A DNA stretch of 64,000 nt, from assembly GCF_021130785.1 (NCBI RefSeq), contig NC_060211.1, positions 120,342,501-120,406,500 on the forward strand, read 5' to 3'. The position numbers and the translations under genes are program-made. The stretch's first letter is position 1. Each line of letters starts with the position of its first letter. The notes below the pieces were generated by a model. It was not told where the DNA came from and did not search any database. It saw nothing but the letters and a program-made list of their open reading frames with translations. Positions 24,508-36,775 of the stretch are shown here, one piece after another. Origin of the DNA: Homalodisca vitripennis. Lineage: Eukaryota; Arthropoda; Insecta; Hemiptera; Cicadellidae.

Positions 24508-26064
24508 TACTGATTAATTAATCTACGCTGTCCAATTTAAGTGGAGGTAATTTATCATCTACTCTTTACTTAACAAAATACCCATTTATGCAAAGCCCTG
24601 TAGGAGCATCTTATATCACGGACATGAGAACGAAACTTGTAGAAAACTTAGGTAATAGTTCCAGTCTGATACAAATACTACAGATACATACGATCAAATT
24701 TATAAGTGTGTACATAAATTTTTATTAGGAATTTTATTTTTTTATATTATTGATCACTGGTCTGAAAAGAATACCAAACTTCATAGGATTCACATACTAT
24801 GCCAAGATTGTATCTAATGTCAGGGAGGCCGTTTTTGAATAACCTTTATTTCTATGTTGTGCCTTTCTTTGTCTTAGATCTATATAACTATTGGCTTCCG
24901 ATTATATAGATTTATATAGTATGAGATATCATGTACTTTGAAATAGAGCTTTTCTTCAGCAAATAAAAATTATTAATAACATTTATTATACTCTAAATTG
25001 TAACTAATTAGTTAACATTGTTATGAAATTAATTGGTTGAATTACATATTTTATTTACCAAATGTTTTTTCCTAATAGATGAAAGTTGTTCTCCTATTTA
25101 CTATTTCAATAATATTTGGAGACGCCTTTGTGAGTTTTAACGTACGTTGTAGTGCATACCGTAAATGTTTATGTAACTGCTTTGAATATAAGTAAGACGG
25201 GTGAGAACCAAGCAAGTGGAAATCAACAGTTCAGCTATAAATAATTTACCGAGAAGTATAAATCATTTCAACAAAGTTTTCTTTAACCGTTTTGAATGCA
25301 ATTTAACATAGCATACTTAGTTCTTTACAAACGATTTAGAGAATGTAAACTTTCTGAATAGACGTATAGAAAATATGTAAACAGAGTTCAACGTAGTGTA
25401 ATATTTTTAAAGAAAATAAATAAAACCTTCGAGGTACAACCAGATGAGGTTTGAAGTTTCAATAAACGTTGATATTTAATCGTATTTTAGAAAACCGGAA
25501 ATTATACGCATTGGTTGCGTTAAAAGTTGGAAATGTCGCAACACAACAAAACATTATTCATAAAATATTCGTCGTTTATAATTTAAAAGCCACTTTATTA
25601 TATAACAGTAAATCGCTACAGGTTTTACGTTTTTATAACAATCGAAATGTACACATATAGCACGAAGTGTGGCATTTCCGTACATTGTGGCTAACAATAA
25701 AAATATGACATAGGTTTAGGCAGCTTTATATATTTTATTTATATCAGTCTATTAACTCTAATGCGAGATTTGTTTGGAAAAATTTTATACCTTTTTATTT
25801 ACTAAGACCTCTAAATTCCAAACTATTTTTCATTACCTCTCCAAACAGAATGAGCATTAAGAAATCACATAACAACAATCCACACGATAAATCGGCAACT
25901 ACAAATTACTACTTCAAAAGTATTTGAAATTAAACTAAAGGTGCTCTCCAGTAATTCACATTCATCGTATAGCTGCTCACCATTAATTCATATTTCTCAT
26001 TTGGCATTATTCAATACAAAACTGAAGAAGTCTCATTGAGGTAACTGAAGGAGGAGATCCAATT
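24508..26064. other. AT-rich stretch downstream of the receptor-like fragment
   Basis: This lies 3' of the minus-strand receptor-like segments. I could not find a further exon with confidence. A pyrimidine-rich acceptor-like CTCCTCCTTCAG (minus strand, about 26044-26055) precedes sequence with no recognised reading. Confidence 0.35.
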
Positions 26065-26195
26065 TCAACACTTTTTAGTCTTAGCTCTCCACACAAGTAT
26101 CGTCAAAGCAGTACAAACACATTGATTTACCCACCTCTCAAAGGCCATACACCATATTTCAGAGTTGCCTGATTCTGTACGTGATTCTGATGAAT
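26065..26195 (-). CDS. Candidate 3' exon of odorant-receptor-like fragment
   Basis: On the minus strand an acceptor-like CACATGTTGCAG ends at 26196. The frame beginning two bases into the segment reads SSESRTESGNSEIWCMAF, then ERWVNQCVCTALTILV, then WRAKTKKC and a TGA (26067-26065). The spacing of a small residue, an aromatic/Trp pair and a basic end resembles the intracellular loop between late membrane segments of insect odorant receptors (7tm_6), where an A-x-x-x-x-W pattern is followed by an Arg/Lys-rich stretch. That resemblance is from memory of the family and is loose. The stop directly after it suggests a further splice or decay. Confidence 0.25.
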
Positions 26196-26419
26196 CTGCA
26201 ACATGTGTATGAAGAGAATATTTAAATCTATGACACATTTTTAATCGCCTTGGTTATTAAAAGTTTGTAAGAAGGACTACAAAAACCTTTGATTTTGTTG
26301 AATATATAAGTTAAAACAGATTAGGAGTGGGGAACTGCATTCCACCAAAGGCCACACAAAGATTGGTCGATGAGTCTATTTAGGAGCATCTGATTCCAGA
26401 TTGAGGACAAAAGAAATTT

Positions 26420-26769
26420 TCACAGATGATCAACAATGAAAACTTCAAGCGACGTGTAAAACTGATGAATCAGGGTGTGTAGGTTGGTAACAAATTGACT
26501 CCAACGCTCTACAATCACAGTTATATGAAGAACTTCCATGTGCCCTGTAACTCCATCGAGTGCTTCTCTTACTATTTTTCTTATATATTTTCTCCTATTC
26601 TCTGAAGCGTTCATATTTCGAAGATAGCGCACCATTGATCGACTCGAAACATTGTAATCAAGAAGAAAAATCGCTGTATCCAGTATCATAGTGCAAAAAG
26701 ATATTGTTCCTAATAAGCATGTACCTAGCCACAAATAACCGTAAACAAAATTATACTTCTTTTGCATAG
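26420..26769 (-). CDS. Odorant-receptor-like (7tm_6) exon, partial
   Basis: The minus strand carries a 115-codon frame, among the longest non-repetitive frames in the window, directly preceded by a textbook acceptor (TTTTCTGTTTCAG, AG at 26771-26770). The product has one strongly hydrophobic segment at about residues 8-36 (GYLWLGTCLLGTISFCTMIL, then DTAIFLL), followed by a basic stretch and an amphipathic region reading IVREALDGVTGHMEVL and VERWSQF. In insect odorant receptors the third membrane segment typically ends in a D-T-hydrophobic run and is followed by a loop with a conserved H-x-x-x-L helix; that order is what I see. The frame ends in TGA at 26420, where CATCTGTGAAAA could be a weak donor. 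Full receptors are about 400 residues, so this is one exon or a relic. I do not recognise a specific gene. It might be another multi-pass chemoreceptor-type protein. Confidence 0.38.
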
Positions 26770-26843
26770 CTGAAACAGAAAATGTAATTACAGATGACCA
26801 TCACACGTACTGGATTTTCAGTGAGTGGACAAAGAACGTTTTA

Positions 26844-26918
26844 TAATACACCGAACTGCACAGAAAATATGTCTACTGCTGGTAATTCTGCGGTATCTGA
26901 CACAACAACCACCGCTGC
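26844..26918 (-). pseudogene. Upstream receptor-like segment with in-frame stop
   Basis: Between two TAA codons on the minus strand a 25-codon stretch reads AAVVVVSDTAELPAVDIFSV and QFGVL. After the TAA at 26843-26841 the same frame continues as NVLCPLTENPVRVMVICNYI. A hydrophobic run followed by a short acidic/Pro loop fits the first to second membrane segments of an odorant receptor and lies just upstream of the 26420-26769 exon in the right order. The internal stop and the frame change into the next exon argue for decay, or for a donor I have not placed. Confidence 0.25.
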
Positions 26919-26920
26919 TT

Positions 26921-29900
26921 AAACTCTGGGCTGCTCCCACAATGTGTACTTTATAATGAGCTGCATAATTATTGCATTACGAGAACTGCGTGAGCAATAT
27001 AGCTTGCAACGGTTTTAATAAGATGCTGGTTAAGAAACGGAGTAACGTCTTGAGAACCAGATGACTCTTCTCTCACTATGAAGTGAACCTATTTGTTTTT
27101 GACATTAATTACATTTGCCTAAAAACGTGAAAATATCTAACAATATTTTAGTAATGAAAGGACCAAATACATTTAATTGAATAACACATATTTAGTGAGT
27201 TCTGTTGCCAAATAGTGTAAACTATTTTAATTTAAAAATTGTAAAAAGAATAGTACAGTTTTTGATACATGGTCTGTGGAGAATTTACTTTGAAGCGTCA
27301 AAACAATAACATCAGATGACCTTCTATCATATGGCTGGTTTTTATATCATATGGATTTTTTAAATGTATTTTACAGAGAAGAGTCTTTACAAACATCATA
27401 GGCTAGTACTATAATCCGTAAGAAAATACATTTTAATCCTTCGAGATAAGAAGCAAGCGGTATGGTCTGAGAATTTCCATAGTTTATTTACCGTCAGATG
27501 CTCCCACTACCTCTGATAAAGAGAAATGGTAAAACCTCGTATAAATTAAAAACATATATATATTAAGTAATATCCTTACAATCGGGTATCGAAGGCCCTG
27601 GCATAACGTAAAAGTTTCTTTGCAGACAATCCAAGAAACGTGATCTTATTGTGGCCATCACAGTTGTTTGTATAAAAAACCATAAATATATGAAACCGTT
27701 CATAGTTCTAGTTACTTTAACACAACGGTATTAAAGATGTATATCTTGTGGGTTTTGTGTCGTTACAAGGGTATAAATTGTGCAAAATGTAACTTTCTTT
27801 ATAACTTTGCTTCAACTCGACACTGAATTTTAATCTGATTATTAAATACATTATAGTCCTAATTTGTGAATACCGAGTCGGGAAGAGAAACTTTGTTATG
27901 CAATAAGAAAATCTAGTAAAATGTATTGATTGTGAAAATGATTTTTCAATCAGTTGAAACACATTAGTTAATTACGTAATAAGCCTTATTATATTACAGG
28001 ATATTTTAGAGTAGAACTATTAAAAATGCATGCATATACAAATTAAAGCTACATTAATTAAAGCAAATTAAACTATATGAATAATACTAAATAAACAGTT
28101 ATTACCTCTATTTGGTATTATACCTTCTATTAGATCGGTTCAGCACCGAAAATATTTACTAGTGCATATTTTACATGTATATAAATTACAATATTATTAA
28201 AATATTTTTTAATATGAGTTACAAATAATTTAGGCCAATACTAAGGACTGAGAATGGTGTTGTTATATTTTTCTGATAGTTTGTAAAAACACACAAAGAA
28301 AATGTGAAAGCTATTTAGACAGGAATGTAATGCAACAGGAACTCTAATGCGGTGCGTGGGAGCAGCGCACATTTGTAGCCTTCGGCTGGAAATGTTTTAG
28401 CGTTTTATGTCCTTGTAAGTTTGTTGACAAAAGCTCTGTCTGAAACGTTTGTCAAAGAGGAGAAATAGAACTTTACCTTTATTTTTGTCATTTGTAAACC
28501 AAAATGTAGCCTATATACGATTACTTTTTCTCATATCACGAGTAATTTTGGTGCAGCAATGTTTAGGAACAAAAGCAAAATTATGTGTAGACGGAAAATA
28601 ATGAATGATTGCTATTTCACCAGAGAACTTGTATTATAAAAAATAGACTTATCAATTGAAAAATGTCTTTCTAAATTTTAACGTACATAATTTTAATCAC
28701 ATAATGCTTAACCTTTGAATAGAGCCATAAATTATTATAACGAAGTTTTAAAGTTGAAAACGTCCACACAAAATAAATTATCAGTGACTTGCTGTTTAAT
28801 ATATTATCACTCTTAGAAATACGGGTTTGAAACAGAAGCAAAATATACTGTGCCACAAAGCATCAGCCTCATGTAGGGAAAGCTTATATAACCGCATGAG
28901 GGTTTAATATGTGGGCTCTATTAGTAATTGTGTTACTCATCTTGGGTTACATCCTCCTCCATATCACCCTATTTACATACATAACAGTACTCACGGTATG
29001 CCGTTACCATTTGTATAATTTGCCAGTGCTTTATACATCAGATGCACGCAATACGTTCTCTTAAGCATTACAGTAGACAACAGTATAGATTTTCCGTCAG
29101 ACATTATTGGTTATTAGAAAGTTGAATTAAATAAGCAAATAATGAACTTGCTCTTGAAAAAGAACGAAATTCCCTTAGCACGGATTTAGATGTAAGGAAT
29201 TGAGTTTTATTTCTAAAAGAAGGTTATCTCTACTTTGATCTGTTTATCCAATGTTCTCAAATAAAACGGTACATTGGCACAGCAGGATAGGATGCTTTAT
29301 TTGAATTCAAAGCTCAAATCCCAATAGGGAGTCTGTTTGATCAGATAATAATACAGTTAATACTGTGGTATAGATTCAGAATTTAAACCTTGATTTTAAT
29401 TATGTTTCATAGTAAGTGCTTGCAAACCTTTCTAAAAGATACTAGTGTGTTTTTTTCATTCACTGAAAAAATTGATGTAAGTTAATTTACAGGTAAACAG
29501 GATCCGGTTTTGAACTATCACAGGATAATTGTTACTAAATAGATGTACTTATGTATTAATAAATCACATTTAATTTCAAAGTAATAAAGGTTGAACATTA
29601 TTAATAAAGAACTAGGTTAATCGATAATGTTTGGAAATTTAAACAATTATAACGTACTTTAGTTTTGGAAAGCTACAAATTCACTTGAATCTTTAAATAC
29701 ATATAAATTTTATACGTGAAGTCATGAAAGAAAATTGTTTATTGTATATATACATATAATTATTTGTAGTTAATTTCTTTTATCTAAATATAACACATTT
29801 CTTAAAATTTGTACGTGATTAGAACATTGTATTATTAGTTTTTATTGTAAAATTACTGTACAGCTATTTTGTTATTCTTAAAATATTTACGATGAATACC

Positions 29901-30681
29901 AAATTGTCGTTGATACCTTAAGTAGAGTAATAAAAAGCCCTGAGACTTCATTATAAAGGGCATTTTTATAAAGTGCTGTAGTTCTTGGTGTATTGCCCAT
30001 ATTTAACAAATTTCCCGTTTCTAAACATTAATGTTTGAGCAAAGGTGATGGATACTTTTCTATTTTGTGTTGGGTACAGATATAATCAATAATATTTGAA
30101 AACAGGGGTAGGAGATTTAAACGTAATACAATCAATTATTTACGTGAATAATAGGTATTATAATTTCTGTTATAGGTCATAACTTCCCCAAAATAAAATA
30201 TTATCAGGTTTTTAATATCTTTGAAGAACATCTGAAATACACAGAGGATAGACTATAAATTTTAACAAATTTTCATTGGTTAATTTTAATGCTGAGCAAA
30301 TATACCAGAATGTTGTTGTTATCATTAAAACACATCCTGATAAGAGGTTTCATTCCAATAAGTGACAAAACGTAAAAAAACAAAAGCATATTGATGTAAT
30401 TTAGAGTATAGTTATATTGAAAACTATATTAAAATAAACTTATTTGTTGTAAAACTTAAATGCTACATTTATATAACATGCCATTATTGATAAAATTTAG
30501 TTTCAATCATTATTGTTTCTTGTCGATAACAAGAATTATTAAGCATGTCAGGGGAAATCTACTGTGGTGTAAACAGAGATCATTGACAGTGCGAATGTTA
30601 ATATAGGGGCTTGGGATCGTCACTTCCATAAACAATAAACTACAATCCCCTGGTACCAATCCCAGGAGCATCAATATTCTA
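26921..30681. other. Intergenic or intronic AT-rich DNA
   Basis: An N-terminal receptor exon could lie just upstream on the minus strand (27.0-27.1 kb), but I could not identify one. A GC-richer patch at 28330-28450 has no long frame. Frames at 27717-27962 and 28671-28856 are not recognised. Confidence 0.4.
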
Positions 30682-30723
30682 ATGGTACACTCCTATAACA
30701 TACGGCTGGATGGAGTGTACCAT
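30682..30723. repeat. 12-bp perfect inverted repeat with 18-base loop
   Basis: ATGGTACACTCC (30682-30693) and GGAGTGTACCAT (30712-30723) are exact complements. The hairpin sits in a less AT-rich patch (30600-30750). The stem is too short for a standard microRNA precursor. It may be a remnant of an inverted-repeat element or a protein-binding site. Confidence 0.85.
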
Positions 30724-31156
30724 AGACACATACGTATGGATGGGTCGTAGATTAGTATTGGGCAAATATGAGCGACGTAATGGCAACTTATATTAAATAT
30801 ATTTGATTGCATAACGAAATAATTCCGAAAAATGTATATTACGCTATCATAAATACATTGTTAAAAGTTAGCAAATTAGTGCCATACTGATATAATATCA
30901 ATCAAAATTTAAAATGAACTGAACTAAATTACAATAAATATTTGTTCGTGAAAAAATTTAAAAAATAATATGTCATTATTTTAAAATTATTATAATAATT
31001 TTACTAAATTAAACATATAAAATAATATAACAGTACGAATTGAATGTTTCACTACCACTATTGTAATGTAATTTTTTTAATGGTTTACAATTCCGTTTAA
31101 AACATAATTATGTCCACTACTAATAATAATAATTTATGATAAGCGCTTTGCAGAAT
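30724..31156. other. Very AT-rich stretch, nothing recognised
   Basis: Dense A/T runs with no gene or repeat beyond low complexity. Confidence 0.5.
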
Positions 31157-31220
31157 ATTTTGCTATAAACTATGCAATTATGTGCAATTTTGCTATAAAC
31201 ACCAATTGTTGGTGTTTATA
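31157..31220. repeat. Direct repeat plus perfect 12-bp hairpin
   Basis: ATTTTGCTATAAAC occurs at 31157-31170 and again at 31187-31200, exactly 30 bases apart. The second copy runs into an exact hairpin, TATAAACACCAA (31194-31205), loop TTG, TTGGTGTTTATA (31209-31220). No gene is adjacent. Confidence 0.9.
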
Positions 31221-31562
31221 TTACACCCGTGTTTATTTATTTATAGATACATACATTATTTTTACTTATCCAAAATGGGGAAACCCTTAACTTTTTAAAT
31301 TATATTTTAACGTTATAGTCCTAAATAATTGGTAAAAGCAATGATTTACTATAACTTTCCTCTGAATAGCACTAATACATCTTTGGTCCATCTCCTGAAG
31401 GTAACATGTGTAGAGCAAATGAAATTTATTACCTTTCTTTTAAATTTTCTGGAAGAATATTAATTTATTTTTTGATTCTACTTCTTTGAAGTGCATGGAG
31501 ATTTTGATACATAGGTACGACTCTTTAACACCTTTACCGAAACATGGCTTTCACTTACGTTA
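31221..31562. other. AT-rich stretch, nothing recognised
   Basis: I see no gene or repeat. Confidence 0.5.
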
Positions 31563-31707
31563 AAAGAAACATCCGGTCTGTGGGACCTTATATTTTATAA
31601 GGCACTAAAAGAAACATCCGGTCGCTGATACCTATAATTTATTTACCTTAATAGAAACACCCGGTCTAGGAGACCCTTATTGTTTACTTAAATACGAAAC
31701 ATTTAAT
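31563..31707. repeat. Imperfect tandem repeat, ~44-bp unit, three copies
   Basis: Units start at about 31563, 31607 and 31652. Each begins with AGAAACAtCCGGTC or its variant AGAAACACCCGGTC and continues with a GACC/TACC word and an AT-rich tail. A fourth, partial start (CGAAACATTTAATG) follows at about 31693. Copies differ by several substitutions, so the array is not very recent. Confidence 0.85.
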
Positions 31708-34700
31708 GTCAAAAGTATTGATTATGTGTGAAAATAATAAAACGAAATACAAATGAAATGTGTTGAAACTGACATATAACTTTGCATGGACATCCATGTT
31801 AAATCATACCTTAATAGTAAGAAATTGTTAGACTTTCAATTACAGAGTTCCAAATCCGAACCATATTAAAGCTGAGCTGGTCAGTAATTTTAAATTGGTT
31901 CCGAACTGGATGTATGCACTTGTCTCAAAACTTAGACAAATAAAAAATTTAAAAACAACTGTAAATTTGAAATCTATTCTACGTACGTACATTGAGTGCG
32001 GCTGGCAATAAATAAGATTGTCATTACATCTAGGTGATTTTCTCACAATGTAACGCGTAACCATGGAATTCACAATTCTTCGGTTATAATCAACTTTGAT
32101 TTAATATTAACAGTTACAAAGACGTCTCTAACCACTATCCAAAATCTAGCAGTTTCGAAGTGGACTGAGAAGCCAACTGTAGTAAACTGTAGCAAAACGT
32201 AGTAATCTTCCTTTCCGGTGAAGACGAGAAAATGATTTACCAATTTCATATGGCGTAATAAGACCATATAGGACCATATAATTTAAACCATAGCAGGAAA
32301 TTAAAAAGAATAAAAAAATAATAATACTATTATTCGAAATTCTTTTAAAAACAAATCAATACATTCAAAAGTATTCACAGACTTTTTGGGAATCAACATT
32401 AAGAGAACCTACTTTTAATCACTTGCCATCTAACCAGCAAGAATAAACCAGGAAGAGTTGGACAACAATAATATACTCTTCAAAACATATATCTATTATC
32501 TAAAAAATTATTTATTTAGGAAGCAAATGTGGTACTACCGCTCTTAACTCCTCACTTCCCATTTCCATTTATTTCTTGTGCTTATATTTTTTTTATCGAA
32601 AGCAAATATGTCTAAAGTAAGTATGTAAAGTATCTTTATCTCCGTAGAGTTCAATTCAAAGTCTGATGTAATATGTCAGATGTTTAGTGAAACTCGGTTT
32701 TCTGATCAAACAGTCTTACAGCTTGAATAATCAGAAGTATGTCAGTTACAAATAATCAAAGAATGTACGATTTGAGAAATTATATTGATTTGGTTTTAAC
32801 TTCAATGATACCCGACATAACATAACCACTTAATGTCCTACGTGTCTCAATAAACTTTAATAACAAAGATTAATATTATTATAGTATTCTCATAGCTCAA
32901 TCTCATTATTATACTTGCATTGTAGCATTATAGTATAACTATAAATTATATATTATAGCTTCCTTTGTATATTAATAGCATATTCAGTATCTAAATATAC
33001 GGTACTAACTTTTGCGAGAGCGTTTATAGGTTTTGAACTTCTTTTCAAGGATAAGACAATTCTTTATTGTTCGCTAAACTAACTTTCCATGTGATTTCAC
33101 CTGTTAGCAGAGAGTTCATAATGACACTGCAAAGGGGCCTGGTGTTCTAGCTGTACGAGGACAACAGCAGCTTACTGGGCACAGATGTTTTGATACAAAA
33201 ATGAACTATCATGATTTCTAGCTGACATTTATCCCAAAATCTCAGACTTCATTAACCTATATTATATTTTAGATACTATTCTACTTATCTGCATCGTTAA
33301 TTATACTTTAAATTTACTTATAAATAGAGTATAAGAAAAGGATATAGAAATGTTGTTATAACATGTTAAAATTTGTAATAAAAGCATATTTTGATTTATA
33401 TTTTTTTCTGGGATCCAAATTTAAGTCGTTGAGAATAATTACATAATAATATCCTTCAAAATAGAATGCATGTATAAGTTTGAAATGAAAAAAATTAACT
33501 TAAAATAGATTAAAAGTTGTATAACATTGAATCAAATATTTGGTTTAAATAAGGAGCTACAATTATAAAGGAATTGTTTAGTAAATAACCTTTACAATAT
33601 TTATTTATTCGCTGAAGTAACACTAGTTATTATTATTGTTGAAATAAAAATTAATTATTAAAAAGTTAAAGCGAAAGCTAAATATTTTTAACAGTTTGAT
33701 TAAAAAAAGTTAATTTTGTTCTTATAAAAAGTATGGATATGGCTTATATTTTTATAATTAGAGGAGATATTCATAATCGGCATTGTAATAGTAAAAATAA
33801 ATAGTTGCATACAGTACAATACATTGTATTCTACCTATTGCAAACGCTAATTTATTACACTTAATGACTACGTTTTTAATATTTCTAAATAAATACACTG
33901 TCTTCTTCCACACACAAAGTTTCGTTCATATAATATAACTCAAATTTCGGCTGAACAGATTATACTAAAGAGGACATTAAATTGGTAATAAACAAAACAA
34001 TAGCCAGATTAACTTTTTAATATTATTTTAATGGATTTTTAAGTATATATTTTGTCAAACTCTGTTCTTCAAGTAAGATTTTGGATTTTTTAAACATAAA
34101 AATTTGTGGTAAACACAATAGATAAGTACACAATGACATCTTATTCAAAACCTGACTAATAGTCCCTTTAAGGATTATAGTTTATTGCAGCTCTAATTCA
34201 CTAGTTAACCTACATGATTAAAGTCAGAATTATATGTCACAAACACAAAATGTACTATTATATTTTCTAATTTGACAAAAACAGAAATAAATAAAATTTG
34301 GCCTTATTATTAGGCATTTATTTGAAAAGCCTACCCGCGCTTCTCGTTAATGTTTCTTATTTAAATAAAAGTAAACTACAGATTTCGGAGAACTGTGTCA
34401 TGAGAAATTTCGCAGAGTCACAGTGGTAATGACTCATCGCACAAAACAAACAAGACCGTAACTGTAATGTTACTCCAGATGTTCACCTATTGCAGACAGT
34501 CACAGGTGTACAAAGACTAAGCTCTCTGTTGTATCGACTGTTACAAAATAGTTTCGCCGTTACAAAACTCGGCAGTTACGGTCATAGACTTCACTTTGTA
34601 ACGTGTTCACTGGTCTGTAAAGGGTTTACAAACACTCTTTACACTCGCCAACATGCGATTGATACACACCTTACCCGCTCACGTTCAAAAGTATTTGAAA

Positions 34701-35700
34701 CGCGCTTTAAGTTCATAATAATACCGCGAACATGAAAGTACACGGTATTTATATTAGTTAAAAAAATTAAATAGTGTTATAAAATACACGGTCATAATAT
34801 ATGTGAATTTCTTAACTTCAATTTACGTATGCATTTTATGAGGACCATGAGGATAATACATTTATAGGATTCATTTTACATAAGCTTAATTTCCAAGAAA
34901 GTCATAACCAATAGAGCAAAAACTTATCCTATTACCAGTTTGTGCTTTCTTAATGATGTAAGAGACTACTGATAATTTAATGCTCTTAATATAAAAACGA
35001 AAATAGAAAAATAATGTTGAACGCATTTCTTCTTATATGCAAGCCGATCGACTAAATTAAACATAACTTGCGTTAACAGGCTAAGACTAAGTTATAGGTT
35101 TATTCCCCTTTATATAACCCTAGGTCAATTTTATATCATTAAACGTTTACAGTCCTATTTAGGTTTTATTACAGCCCTACCGAATCTATTTATGAAAAAA
35201 ATAATTTACCCATTTTCAAAATATATCATATTTTTATGTTTCCAGCTCTTCTCATCCATTTATACTGTAGTACTTAAATATTCTGGTAATTTATATTCTA
35301 AAACAATTATTATTGAATGGTTTTAATTACCTTTTAAAAATAAAAAATACACCAACTGAAATATATGTTGATGGATTAAAAATTAGTTTGTTTTTCTGTA
35401 TAAACATTGTAAATGATATATGTTATACACTCAACTAGCAAAAATAACATTTATAACAATTTCCTTCAAAAAATACAGATGTAAGGAAAATGTTTTACAA
35501 AATATAAACTTTCACCATAAGGCGCAATAACCAGCCCATAATGTATACAATACTTAAATATGTAACTAATAATGATATAGTTACAACACAATTATAGATA
35601 GTACAACAGATTAATTTTACTCGCAATTAGATGCTGTGTCGTAGATTGTTTATAATGTTTTAGAAGTAACACTCAATAAAGGAGTGTTAAAATAAGAAGA
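31708..35700. other. Intergenic or intronic AT-rich DNA
   Basis: Minus-strand frames at 31840-32073 and 32070-32267 abut but are not recognised. A less AT-rich block at 34380-34740 holds an 81-codon plus-strand frame (34490-34735) rich in Ser/Thr/Leu without a motif. A patch at 33105-33180 is GC-richer. I cannot support a gene in any of these. Confidence 0.4.
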
Positions 35701-35860
35701 AAACTCGCTTATTAATTCCCGTTCCACTGGGTCACTAAATTATTCAGCAATCGAGAAACTCTTTAGCGATACCAGCAACAAAGTTTCCCCTAATTAGAGC
35801 ACGCTTCATGCAAATCATTAGCGATCAATGACTAGCTTTTCCAAATCAAACGCACTCAAT
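35701..35860. promoter_or_regulatory. Cluster of homeodomain/POU-type words
   Basis: In about 150 bases of moderately GC-richer DNA there are TTATTAATTCCC, CTAATTAG (35790-35797), the octamer word ATGCAAAT (35808-35815), directly joined to CATTAGCGATCAATGAC, and CCAAATCAAACG. The density of TAAT, ATTAG and octamer words, with an organised less-AT context, resembles developmental enhancers. In an AT-rich genome such words also occur by chance, and no target gene is visible in the window. Confidence 0.25.
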
Positions 35861-36566
35861 TTTCTATCTCGAATAAAATTGTTACTTTATGCAGAATACG
35901 TGTTGTAACTTGCATGGAATTGTTATTAAATTATTTTTACATGTTCTTTTCATTTAATTAACTTTTTAAAACTTTTAAAGTATATCGTATAAACTTTAAT
36001 TATTACATTATTTAAACGTTACAAGTTGCTACGGTTACCACATATTTAGTGAGTGAATCATTAAATTAAACACATGAGACTTTATTGTTCTGTTGTTATC
36101 GTAAATTAACGTAAAAATACCGATTTTAAGTTTACATATATGTACTTAACAACTTGCATTTAATATTTTATACGTGGCATTTCTATGAATGGTATTTTAC
36201 TCTAAACAATTCAAAATTAATCCATTAATCCAGTCTCATTCACAATTACAGTTCCAACACGATTCTTAAATAGTAACAGTTGATTGCGTCGATTATACAA
36301 GTACACATGTTTAAAACACTTAATTACGTTTGATAAAGATTAATAAGCTAATAAAACATGTTCTAATTATTGGATATAACAAATTATGAATACTTAAATG
36401 ATCAAAAATTCGATAGCTGATTTTGCTGGAGCCGTACAATAATATGTATTATTATTATTATTGTATTATATATGTGCTATTGAACGTGTTAAAGTTTAAT
36501 ACTTTTGTAGACGTAGAATCAAGTTATTTTAAAAGTTCAGTCCTAGACTCTGTATAGTACTCATAT
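35861..36566. other. AT-rich stretch, nothing recognised
   Basis: An ATT-rich short repeat lies near 36450. I see no gene. Confidence 0.5.
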
Positions 36567-36775
36567 GGTAGAGAAGTTTAGAAAGGCTAACGCGTTCACT
36601 ACCGTTGATAATAATATATTAGTGTTATAGTAGTGTAACAGGTTATATTAAATTTTTTTCAGTAAAAAACTACAGTGCCGCTTGGTAGCAAAATTGATAA
36701 TTCATTATAATGTTAGGTAGAGAATTATAAAACACCAAGACGTTCACTACGACAGATGATACTACCAAAGGTCAT
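36567..36775. repeat. Pair of related repeats ~150 bp apart
   Basis: GGTAGAGAAGTTTAGAAAGG, then AACGCGTTCACTACC (from 36567), is echoed by GGTAGAGAATTATAAAACAC, then AAGACGTTCACTACG (from 36716). Both are followed by a GATAAT/GATGAT word. They look like two degenerate units of one repeat or the remains of a small transposable element. Confidence 0.55.

Noticed and set aside
30682..30723. microRNA precursor
   Set aside because: A 12-bp stem is too short for a canonical precursor, which needs roughly 22 or more paired bases with limited mismatches.
34490..34735. 81-codon frame in a less AT-rich block
   Set aside because: No motif; Ser/Thr/Leu composition alone does not support a gene.
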